From Blautia parvula (GTDB lineage: Bacteria; Bacillota; Clostridia; Lachnospirales; Lachnospiraceae), in NCBI RefSeq assembly GCF_020215665.1, contig NZ_CP084061.1:2078001-2142000 (forward strand): a DNA stretch of 64,000 nt, in the 5' to 3' direction. The position numbers were made by a program, and so were the translations under genes. How positions within the stretch are numbered: position 1 is the first letter of the stretch; each line of letters starts with the position of its first letter. A model generated the notes under the pieces. The model made no database searches. It worked only from the letters and a program-made list of their open reading frames with translations, and had not been told where the DNA came from. Below are positions 41,237 to 48,328 of this stretch, in pieces.

Positions 41237-41451
41237 CCCACCACCCCTTCCTGCTGCATATAAGCGATAATATCATCCACTATATATTCTTTACCCAGCG
41301 TATGCAGAACTTCATAATTAGGAATAATATATTCTTTTAAAATACTGCTTTTTTCTGTCAGAAGCTCATATACTCTTTCTCCTTTGCATCCAAGCCTTTC
41401 AGCTACACTCTCGATGCAGAATACAGAAAATTCCAATTCCTTATCATTCAT
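41233..41451 (-). CDS. DUF3791 protein, candidate antitoxin
   Basis: 72 residues from the ATG at 41451 (MNDKELEF); the open frame extends upstream but without coding character. FSVFCIESVAERLGCKGERVYELL and YEVLHTLGKEYIVDDIIAYM are the DUF3791 hallmarks. It is the first gene of the operon and overlaps the DUF3990 start by four bases. Small acidic helical proteins placed first are commonly antitoxins. Ribosome site weak (GCGGGG). Confidence 0.8.
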   Translation of the reverse strand: MNDKELEFSVFCIESVAERLGCKGERVYELLTEKSSILKEYIIPNYEVLHTLGKEYIVDDIIAYMQQEGVVG

Positions 41452-41591
41452 TGCCAATAACCCCGCTTCCGATTTTACAAATATGCTGCTGTTCAGTTCT
41501 ATAACTAAAATTATACTATAAAAAACTGCAACATACAAATCAATCCTCCGAAAATCCTCCTGCATTTACCGTACAAAGTCAAGCTGTCAGC

Positions 41592-41633
41592 AAAACAAAC
41601 GGCAAAACGGCATAGCCGAAATTGACTATGCCG
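41592..41633 (-). terminator. Terminator of the 71-residue gene
   Basis: A perfect 8-bp stem CGGCATAG/CTATGCCG (41608-41615, 41626-41633) followed on the minus strand by TTTTGCCGTTTGTTTT. It isolates the DUF3791/DUF3990 operon from the upstream gene. Confidence 0.7.
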
Positions 41634-41703
41634 CCTGCCGGAACAATACTTCTTTATTGAGGGATGCCTTGTCAGCCTCCCGGTTATCCTCATGTATTTT
41701 GTT

Positions 41704-41919
41704 TTATTTTGTCATAACCCTGCAGCCGTTTACCGGCAGCTTGGGCAGGTATTCAAAATACCAGTTCTGCCGTTCACCGGAATATTTCAGTATGGCAGGT
41801 ATCCACGCATTGGAGACCTGCACATACACATATTGTTCCGGATGAACGGGTATCTTTTTACTGCCGCCTTTCTCTTTGAGAACACAGGTGCAGCCATGAT
41901 TCATTAAAGTTCCTATCAT
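41704..41919 (-). CDS. Small protein of unknown function
   Basis: 71 residues from the ATG at 41919, 8 bp after GGAGG. Visible features are MIGTLMNHGCTCVLKEKGG, a Tyr/Val-rich stretch EQYVYVQVSNAWIPAILKYS and a Trp/Tyr-containing end. I do not recognise the family. No membrane segment is evident. It has its own terminator and stands between the tRNA genes and the DUF3791/DUF3990 operon. Confidence 0.6.
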   Translation of the reverse strand: MIGTLMNHGCTCVLKEKGGSKKIPVHPEQYVYVQVSNAWIPAILKYSGERQNWYFEYLPKLPVNGCRVMTK

Positions 41920-42084
41920 GTATGAAGCCTCCTTTACTCTTTTTATAATAAGAGTATACATGGTAATTATGACCATTATTTGGAAAAAATGTGAAGGGTT
42001 GGTGATATTTGTATGAAAATACTAAAGTTTTTATGAAAAGCAGCCGTTTCCTGCTCTTTTATGGGATGTGATAAATGAAATACA

Positions 42085-42157
42085 TGGAGATAGCGGGATT
42101 CGAACCCGTGACCTATACGTTGCGAACGTATCGCTCTCCCAGCTGAGCTATATCCCC
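42085..42157 (-). tRNA. tRNA-Ala (CGC)
   Basis: 73 nt without encoded CCA. The acceptor stem has the alanine identity pair G3-U70, the D arm reads GCTCAGCTGGGAGAGC, the anticodon loop TTCGCAA gives CGC, and the T arm has GGTTCGAATCC. It follows tRNA-Val by 10 bp, in one transcript. Confidence 0.93.
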
Positions 42158-42167
42158 AAAAAAAGAA

Positions 42168-42241
42168 TGGAAGCAAGGAGGCTCGAACTCCTGACCTTTC
42201 GCGTGTGAGGCGAACGCTCATCCCAGCTGAGCTATGCTTCC
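42168..42241 (-). tRNA. tRNA-Val (CAC)
   Basis: 74 nt without encoded CCA. Acceptor GGAAGCA pairs with TGCTTCC, the D arm reads GCTCAGCTGGGATGAGC, the anticodon loop CTCACAC gives CAC, and the T arm contains GAGTTCGAGCC. First of two tRNA genes behind a clear promoter. Confidence 0.93.
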
Positions 42242-42250
42242 ATATGGAAT

Positions 42251-42278
42251 ATTATAGCACTTTATCCGGGAAATGCAA
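42251..42278 (-). promoter_or_regulatory. Promoter of the tRNA pair
   Basis: On the minus strand TTGCAT (42278-42273), a 16-bp spacer and TATAAT (42256-42251), ten bp before tRNA-Val. Confidence 0.7.
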
Positions 42279-42354
42279 GAGAATTTCCGGAAGATTGGTT
42301 GTAAATTGGTTGTATATAAATGACAGCAGTGAGACAGCCGGGATAAATATGACT

Positions 42355-43077
42355 TTACTCGATATAAAAATCTATTACATCTGCGTTATTAATACTTATC
42401 ATAGGTTCTCCCGAACCGCGTTCCAGTTTCTTCTCTTTGAACAGATCCTCCGGAACATTAACCGCGCTGTTTGGAATCGTGTTAAACTCCATCTTGATAT
42501 TATCAGGTAATTTGTCGAAATAAACAGAAACATTCCGAAATGTATTTGACTCCAAACCATCCAGCATAATATTGTGATCCAGTTGATCAGCCATTAAATC
42601 AAGCACTACTGCGGAATCCCTGTTTGCCTGAATCCATACGTCTGAATTCAAGGTATTGAGATGAATCTGATTAAATTCACCGGTAGTTTCAATTTTTTCT
42701 AATTCTTTTGAGGGTATACAAATAACAATAGAACCCAGGATGTTGTTACTCGAATCCGCGTTATCCATCATCACACAAACATTAAGGCTGTTATCCTTTT
42801 CTTCACAACTGATTTCATACTTATTATCGGTATCTAAATCCGCGTTAATAAATTCAAAGCAGTTACTGTCACTCTGTTTTATAACAATGGATCTGGCATT
42901 GCCGCTTATATTAACACAGCGAATGTTTCCGACTGCAATATCATCATGTATCTTTTTCTGGCCTTCCCCGCCCGCAGATATTAATGCATCCTTTTCTCCT
43001 GCACAAGCAGAAAATGCAGTCACACAAAAAATGCATAAACAGAGTAAATAGATTTTTTTTATTGTTCGTTTTTTCAT
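42355..43077 (-). CDS. Lipoprotein with DUF4097-like beta-repeat domain
   Basis: 240 residues from the ATG at 43077. The signal peptide KKIYLLCLCIFCVTAFSAC ends in a lipobox (FSAC), so the mature protein is a surface lipoprotein. The rest is rich in beta strands (VNISGNARSIVIKQSDSN, SIVICIPSKELEKIETTGE, VWIQANRDSAVVLDLMAD), like the stacked strands of DUF4097-type putative adhesins. Function unknown; it might report on or bind to surface components. It stands alone. Confidence 0.75.
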   Translation of the reverse strand: MKKRTIKKIYLLCLCIFCVTAFSACAGEKDALISAGGEGQKKIHDDIAVGNIRCVNISGNARSIVIKQSDSNCFEFINADLDTDNKYEISCEEKDNSLNVCVMMDNADSSNNILGSIVICIPSKELEKIETTGEFNQIHLNTLNSDVWIQANRDSAVVLDLMADQLDHNIMLDGLESNTFRNVSVYFDKLPDNIKMEFNTIPNSAVNVPEDLFKEKKLERGSGEPMISINNADVIDFYIE

Positions 43078-43191
43078 TATAATTACCTTATATTTCATAT
43101 ATTCAGATAGCTGTAACAAATATAATCATATCACACAGCCTGATCATAAACAAGGAATACATGGCTCTGTATGTAAACGGCAAAATCTGTA

Positions 43192-43887
43192 CTACAATTG
43201 AAACTCCGATATGTTATCAAAATCATTATTCAATACATAATAAACTTTATTTTGAAGCGCAGAATATACAAATGAAACCCTTGTTGCCCAAAGCCCCTTT
43301 TGACATACCGATTTTAATACTTTGTATGCGTCAGAAACCGAAAATTTTTTATCATATGCTTCCAGTAATTCTTTAGCAGCTTCATATCTTGTATCGCCCG
43401 AAACAATATATGGCTTTGTAGTTTCCGGACTCAGTACGGAATAATTTGTAATCAGCGAAAAATCCTTCTGTTCGTATTTATAACCGATACCTGGTTCAAT
43501 GATCAGTACACGTCCGTTTTTATCGGAGAGCATAGCCTGCATAGAAGCATCCGGAGCATAAATAATTTCCCGCTCTTGTACTATGTTCAGGGCTTCCTCA
43601 AAAGAAACCTCTCCTTTGATGAAATTTTCTGTCAACGCAGATATTGTATAGCAGTTTTCATCCTTTCTGTATGCTGCATTTTCGTTTCCATGAACGTAAA
43701 GCAGCGTCCCGACATTCCCGTTTTTATTCACTCCGTGAAAAGAATGGTATTTGTTATCCGGCATTTTTATGCCAATATAAAATCTATTTTTTTCAGTCAC
43801 TACAGTATGCGTCCACACAGAAAGGTCAATATCGAAATTGAAACCTGTAATTGTGTCTACACCATTAAAAACAAATCTCGTACACAT
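43192..43887 (-). CDS. Small choloylglycine-hydrolase-family (linear amide) hydrolase
   Basis: 231 residues, well below the roughly 320 of bile salt hydrolases. Cys2 directly after Met is the expected Ntn nucleophile (MCTRF). GFNFDID supplies the conserved Asp, but the Arg usual in the GRNxD motif is Phe here. SLITNY matches the active-site Asn strand, and GDTRYEAAKELLE the C-terminal Arg. It probably cleaves a linear amide such as an N-acyl amino acid or a conjugate; bile-salt activity is doubtful given length and the missing Arg. It is divergent from a TetR gene, with shared operators. Confidence 0.8.
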   Translation of the reverse strand: MCTRFVFNGVDTITGFNFDIDLSVWTHTVVTEKNRFYIGIKMPDNKYHSFHGVNKNGNVGTLLYVHGNENAAYRKDENCYTISALTENFIKGEVSFEEALNIVQEREIIYAPDASMQAMLSDKNGRVLIIEPGIGYKYEQKDFSLITNYSVLSPETTKPYIVSGDTRYEAAKELLEAYDKKFSVSDAYKVLKSVCQKGLWATRVSFVYSALQNKVYYVLNNDFDNISEFQL

Positions 43888-43905
43888 ATCTTCACCTCTT
43901 GTTTC

Positions 43906-44028
43906 ACTAATTAAAATAGTATTTTAACTAATTATATTAGTATATTATATTGAATTTGTAGAAATGTCAATATATATACACATTTTTCTAATAGAATTAT
44001 TGACGATACTAATTTAATTAGTTAAAAT
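43906..44028. promoter_or_regulatory. Divergent promoter with three TetR-type operators
   Basis: Three inverted repeats of the form ACTAAT-N3-ATTAGT occur: 43906-43920 (one mismatch), 43927-43941 and 44008-44022 (both perfect). The TetR promoter has TTGACG (44000-44005), a 17-bp spacer and TAAAAT (44023-44028), with the third operator inside the spacer. The hydrolase promoter has TTGACA at 43970-43965 on the minus strand and a TATAAT-like region at 43949-43944; two operators cover its start. The whole interval is very AT-rich. Confidence 0.8.
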
Positions 44029-44062
44029 TATGTCTATACTTATTTTGAATGAGGTGCATAAC

Positions 44063-44620
44063 ATGAAAACAACCAAGGAAGCAGTAATAAGAGCTGCATC
44101 TGACCTGGCAGATGAAAAAGGATTAAATAATGTTTCTCTAAAATCAGTTGCGGAAAAATTGAATATTCGTACCCCGTCTTTGTATAATCACATAGAAAGT
44201 CTGGATCATCTCCTTTTAGAAGTAGCTCATCAGGGCATGAGGTGTATGAATGATAGGATGACTCAGGCAGCCATTGGCAGCATTGGAGAGACAGCAATTC
44301 AAAAGGTTGCTGCTGCATATCTCGATTATATGATTGAGCATCCCGGAGTTTATGAAACGATTCAATGGATTTCATGGCACGGTACAGAAGAAACAAGCTC
44401 CATCTTTCATAATTATATCTTACTTTTATCAACCCTTATTCGCTCCTGCCCATTTAAAGAAGAAAACACAACAGATATTTTGAATATGCTGATGGGTACG
44501 CTTCATGGATACACAACTTTACAGCTAAGATACGCATTTTCAAATCCCGATAAAGTAAGGGATGGATTATGTAATGCTATCCATACATTATTTTTAGGTA
44601 TACATCAGAAATACGATTAG
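44063..44620 (+). CDS. TetR-family transcriptional regulator
   Basis: 185 residues from the ATG at 44063 (GAGGTG site); an ATG at 44030 lies at or before the predicted transcription start and is rejected. The N-terminal DNA-binding domain reads AVIRAASDLADEKGLNNVSL then KSVAEKLNIRTPSLYNHIES, followed by a helical ligand domain with a WHG segment (TetR_C_33-like). It very likely represses itself and the divergent hydrolase through the three operators between them, responding perhaps to the hydrolase's substrate. Confidence 0.9.
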   Translation: MKTTKEAVIRAASDLADEKGLNNVSLKSVAEKLNIRTPSLYNHIESLDHLLLEVAHQGMRCMNDRMTQAAIGSIGETAIQKVAAAYLDYMIEHPGVYETIQWISWHGTEETSSIFHNYILLLSTLIRSCPFKEENTTDILNMLMGTLHGYTTLQLRYAFSNPDKVRDGLCNAIHTLFLGIHQKYD

Positions 44621-44630
44621 CAAAATATTT

Positions 44631-44725
44631 ATTAAAAATCGCTTTTCGATGGCACGAATGCCTGCTGCCACTACTCTTATGCATGGTCAGCGCAGTAAAT
44701 GCGCAGACCTGACTGAGCGGTTACA
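44631..44725 (+). repeat. Dispersed repeat, copy B
   Basis: The outer blocks match copy A (44631-44652 with 21537-21558, and 44697-44725 with 21577-21605). The right part can fold: GGTCAGCGC and GCGCAGACC flank AGTAAAT with one mismatch. It lies just after the TetR gene and may also serve as its transcript end. Confidence 0.65.
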
Positions 44726-44883
44726 ATAAATCTTCTTTTATCACTGCCATTTCCCCCTGTTTCCTTCCGGTACAGTGTGTCAGAAACCCAACTCCCTGTA
44801 AACTGAGAATTTTCTTTAAAAAAATAAAACCTTTTTCTTCCTCCTACGGTTATATATAATGGAAGACAGAAAGGGAGGCGCCT

Positions 44884-45465
44884 ATGGATGACAGAAAAGC
44901 CATAAAAGAAATAAAAAAAGGCAATAAAGAATACCTGAATCTGCTGGCAGAAAAGTATTATGATGACATTTACCGCTTCTGCTGTTACCAGACCGGCGAT
45001 CCCGACAGCTCTTATGATCTGGCGCAGGAGACGTTTCTTCGTTTTATCCGATATGTGGACATCTGCCGCTGCAAAAACCTGAAAGGCTACCTGCTGACCA
45101 TAGCCAGAAATGTCTGTTATGACTACTTCGGCAGAGAGACTGCGGCGCACAGTCGTCTCTCCTATCTTCCTTGGGAGGAGGCCTGCCCGGAAACGCAGAC
45201 TGCCGGTACAGCGGACACATTCCGGTCCCGAACCGATCTTCTGGAGGAAGTGATCCGGGAAGAAAACTCCCGGCAGTTGGTTCACGCACTTATGAAACTT
45301 CCCAAAATCCAACGGGAAGTCATTGTTCTTCACAGTCTCTACGGTCTGAAACACCGGGAAATCGCCCTGATCACCGGCACCAATTCGTCGACTGTGAAAT
45401 CCCGTATGAAACAGGGTATGGACAAACTAAAACGCACTTTGAGAAAGGAGGATTTCTATGGCTGA
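44884..45465 (+). CDS. ECF-like RNA polymerase sigma factor
   Basis: 193 residues. Region 2 reads YRFCCYQTGDPDSSYDLAQE then TFLRFIRYVDICRCKNLKGY and LLTIARNVCYDYF; region 4 reads LPKIQREVIVLHSLYGLKHR then EIALITGTNSSTVKSRMKQG. It is the first gene of an operon with a membrane protein and an ABC exporter, overlapping the former by 8 bp. It may drive transcription of this operon in response to the envelope signal handled by the membrane protein. Confidence 0.92.
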   Translation: MDDRKAIKEIKKGNKEYLNLLAEKYYDDIYRFCCYQTGDPDSSYDLAQETFLRFIRYVDICRCKNLKGYLLTIARNVCYDYFGRETAAHSRLSYLPWEEACPETQTAGTADTFRSRTDLLEEVIREENSRQLVHALMKLPKIQREVIVLHSLYGLKHREIALITGTNSSTVKSRMKQGMDKLKRTLRKEDFYG

Positions 45466-46210
45466 TAACAAGATAAAGATACCATTTCCACCCATAGACG
45501 AAGCCAGAAAAGAGGCATCTCTGCAAAAGATTCACAGAGAAATTTCTCATAAAAGCCTGCCCGTACCAGTCTCATTTCCGGAGCTGCTGCTGGACCAGAT
45601 GCATTATATCTCATTGGAATACTGGGTGATACAGGCTTTTTTCCTGCTTGCCGTCATACTCTTTACAACCTGTTTCGGTACCCTTATCAAAGACAGCGAG
45701 AGTATACTACCCTCCGCCTGTGCCATCGCTTCCGGCCTGGGGCTGGCCGCTGTTCTGGAGCTTTCCAAAAGCCGCTCCCGGCATATGGCAGAGCTGGAAC
45801 AAAGCTGCTGCTTCAATCTTGGACAGATTTGGTCGGTAAAGCTGTTTTTATCTGCAGGACTTAACCTGTGCATCCTGACACTGCTCTTTTTTGGTGTACA
45901 GGGAAAAACAAAATACGGGATTTTTGCTCTCTGTCTGTACCTGCTCGTCCCTTTTGTTTTGTCCAATATCTGTTATTTTTTTCTGCTGACCACAAGGCGG
46001 TTCGCCTCACAGAAAGCCATTTTGTCGGGGACATTTCTGCTGCTGTGCCTGTTTTCCCTGTTCCCCACTGCCTTTCCCAGAGCCTATCTGGAGGTTTATC
46101 TGCCTGTATGGGCCATAGTACTGGCAGCGGGGATCCTGCTTCTGGACTTTGAACTTCACAGACTGTTCCACAGCTTAAACACAGGAGGTAAAGAACTTTG
46201 CTGGAACTAA
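45458..46210 (+). CDS. Membrane protein, possible anti-sigma factor
   Basis: 250 residues with about six hydrophobic segments. The first 45 residues are soluble (KIKIPFPPIDEARKEASLQK) and could contact the sigma factor. No zinc-finger anti-sigma motif is present; a CC pair occurs at CCFNLGQI. Position between an ECF sigma gene and an ABC ATPase, with coding overlap on both sides (8 and 13 bp), suggests a regulatory or exporter-linked role. Function not established. Confidence 0.7.
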   Translation: MADNKIKIPFPPIDEARKEASLQKIHREISHKSLPVPVSFPELLLDQMHYISLEYWVIQAFFLLAVILFTTCFGTLIKDSESILPSACAIASGLGLAAVLELSKSRSRHMAELEQSCCFNLGQIWSVKLFLSAGLNLCILTLLFFGVQGKTKYGIFALCLYLLVPFVLSNICYFFLLTTRRFASQKAILSGTFLLLCLFSLFPTAFPRAYLEVYLPVWAIVLAAGILLLDFELHRLFHSLNTGGKELCWN

Positions 46211-47073
46211 AAATACAAAATATATCAAAACATTACAAAGAAAAAACCGCTGCCGATGACATCACCTTTACACTGAAAAACGGAGTGTACGGACTTCTGG
46301 GCGAAAACGGTGCAGGCAAAACCACACTGCTGCGCATACTCTGCGGCATTCTCATGCCCGACCGGGGAGATGTGACGCTGGATGGCATATCCATACGGAA
46401 AATGGGTGCCGGATACCGTACCCTGCTTGGCTACCTGCCGCAGGATTTCGGCTATTATCCCGACTTCACAGTGAAGCGCTACCTTCTCTATCTCGCCTCC
46501 CTAAAAGCGCTTCCCAGGGACAAGGCCCTTGTAAAATACAAAGAAATGCTGGAGCTTACCGGCCTGCTGGGAGAGGAAAAACAGAAGATCAAACATCTCT
46601 CCGGTGGTATGATACGAAGACTCGGCATTGCACAGGCCCTGTTAAATGATCCCAAAATCCTGCTTCTGGATGAACCTACCGCCGGCCTTGACCCAAAAGA
46701 GCGCATCCGATTCCGCAATATCATCAGTTCTCTGGGGCATGACCGAATTGTGCTTCTGTCCACCCATATCGTATCTGACGTGGCAAATGCCGCTGACCGG
46801 ATACTGATCATGCGCCGGGGAAAAATCATGGAAAACAACACGCCGGACGCCCTGATACAGGCAGCTTCCGGCCATGTATGGGAGTTTGTTACCACGCCTG
46901 CAAAAGCAGACATCTGCCAAAAACAGTTCACTGTATGCAATGTAAAGACTGAGGGAAATGAGCTTAGAATGCGCGTACTCTCAGGGGAACGCCCATTTGC
47001 CGGCGCCCTGGCAGCTGCGCCGGATCTGGAGGACGCCTATCTCTATGCAACAGAAAACAGGGAGGTACTTTGA
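46198..47073 (+). CDS. ABC exporter ATP-binding protein (BcrA-type)
   Basis: 291 residues starting at TTG 46198, 8 bp after AGGAGG. Walker A GENGAGKTT, signature LSGGMIRRLGIAQALL, Walker B LLLDEPTAGLD and LLSTHIVSDVA are clear. The C-terminal region ends DLEDAYLYATENREVL, as in the ATPase at 33426-34298, so the two exporters are paralogous. It overlaps the membrane protein gene by 13 bp. Confidence 0.93.
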   Translation: MLELKIQNISKHYKEKTAADDITFTLKNGVYGLLGENGAGKTTLLRILCGILMPDRGDVTLDGISIRKMGAGYRTLLGYLPQDFGYYPDFTVKRYLLYLASLKALPRDKALVKYKEMLELTGLLGEEKQKIKHLSGGMIRRLGIAQALLNDPKILLLDEPTAGLDPKERIRFRNIISSLGHDRIVLLSTHIVSDVANAADRILIMRRGKIMENNTPDALIQAASGHVWEFVTTPAKADICQKQFTVCNVKTEGNELRMRVLSGERPFAGALAAAPDLEDAYLYATENREVL

Positions 47074-47074
47074 A

Positions 47075-48220
47075 ATGCTGTTCCGAAATGAATTCTATAA
47101 AATATGTTCAAGAAAAATACTTTTCACAGGAGTGCTGCTGGGCTTTTTATTCCTGGCCGCTTATTTTCAGATGTCCGTACTTGGCTCAGAAAGCGCTTAT
47201 GTGGACGGGACCTGTCTGAGAAGAACCGACGCCATTCAATATAACAGGGAAACTGCCCGCCGCTTCGCAGGTCCCATGACCCGTGAAAAAGCTCAGGCTA
47301 TCGTAGATGAATTCGGCTGGCACATCAATGAAGATGAACTGGAAATGTCGGAAACAGGGGATACCACACCGGGCTATTATGATAATTCCACCAGCCGCTT
47401 TGTAACCTACAATCTTTCCAATATCAGATCCAACGAAGGCACTCCCACTGCCCTTGCCGCATCAGAAAACAAGTACACCGAAGAGATGATGAACGGAGAA
47501 TATGAGTACGGATACATGGGCGGATGGGATGACACATTCCGTGAAATGCACATGATGCTGCTCTGGATCGTCGCTGCCCTTGTGATCATTGCCTGTGCTC
47601 CTGTTTTCTCTGAGGAATATGCCGGGCAGACTGCAGGAATCCTGCTGACTACACAGAATGGAAAAGGTAAGACCGCAGCCGCCAAGATACTGGCCGCCTT
47701 TACATGGGCTGCCGGGATATATGTGCTTTTAACGCTTTTTCTTGTCGGTGCTTTCCTGTGTTTTTATGGCACGGATGGACTTTTTGTCAGTGCCGGCCTT
47801 TCTTTTCCTGACCTGATAACAGGAAGCGTCTTGTGGAATACCGATTCTCATAAACCGACAGGGATCGTACTGCTTCTCTATCTGATGGCAGGGCTTTTAT
47901 CTGTTCTTGTGACCGCGGCTATCACCCTGTTTATCTCCTCTGTAAAGAAAAGCACCTTTTCTGCCCTGCTGTGGTCAGCCGCTGCTTACCTGCTCCCTGC
48001 AGCCATTTACTCTGTCTTTCTTCTAGGTATGAGAGTTTCGAAAGTGATCATGCTGCTTCGTCTGCTGTTTAACAGCCTGCCCTTTTTCCTGCCTCTCCAC
48101 GAGCTCACATCCACACCCGTTCTCTACCGCTTGTTCGGGTATCTCTTTTCGGGATGTATCCTGGTCTCAGGCTGTGTACTGGGGTGCAGAAAATACTGCC
48201 GATACCAGGTCGGAAAATGA
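47075..48220 (+). CDS. ABC exporter permease with large external loop
   Basis: 381 residues from the ATG at 47075 (GGGAGG site, 1 bp after the ATPase stop); the longer open frame upstream lies inside the ATPase gene and is not used. A first helix (ILFTGVLLGFLFLAAYFQM) is followed by an external domain of about 130 residues and five or six further helices. The layout mirrors the permease at 34968-36044. Last gene of the sigma/exporter operon. Confidence 0.85.
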   Translation: MLFRNEFYKICSRKILFTGVLLGFLFLAAYFQMSVLGSESAYVDGTCLRRTDAIQYNRETARRFAGPMTREKAQAIVDEFGWHINEDELEMSETGDTTPGYYDNSTSRFVTYNLSNIRSNEGTPTALAASENKYTEEMMNGEYEYGYMGGWDDTFREMHMMLLWIVAALVIIACAPVFSEEYAGQTAGILLTTQNGKGKTAAAKILAAFTWAAGIYVLLTLFLVGAFLCFYGTDGLFVSAGLSFPDLITGSVLWNTDSHKPTGIVLLLYLMAGLLSVLVTAAITLFISSVKKSTFSALLWSAAAYLLPAAIYSVFLLGMRVSKVIMLLRLLFNSLPFFLPLHELTSTPVLYRLFGYLFSGCILVSGCVLGCRKYCRYQVGK

Positions 48221-48260
48221 GCCTGGATGCCTGTTCCGGCCGTTTTTCCACCGGTACAAC

Positions 48261-48303
48261 AAAAAAGGGCTGCCGCGCTGAACCATAACAGCGCAGCAGT
48301 CCT
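48261..48303 (-). terminator. Terminator of the sulfated-glycan operon
   Basis: On the minus strand GGACTGCTGCGCTG pairs with CAGCGCGGCAGCCC (imperfect) around an 8-nt loop, followed by TTTTTTG. It follows the GH42 stop by about 25 bp. Confidence 0.85.
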
Positions 48304-48328
48304 CTGACCATCCCGTCCGAAAGGCTTT

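Noticed and set aside
42085-42241. tRNA genes as an integration site of a genomic island
   Set aside because: No integrase gene and no repeated tRNA 3' end was seen in the flanking 10 kb.
44677-45354. 225-codon minus-strand frame across the sigma gene
   Set aside because: Antisense to a clear ECF sigma factor; composition and lack of ribosome site argue against coding.
46958-47074. Upstream extension of the permease frame at 47075
   Set aside because: It lies within the ATPase gene in a different frame; the ATG at 47075 has its own ribosome site 1 bp after the ATPase stop.
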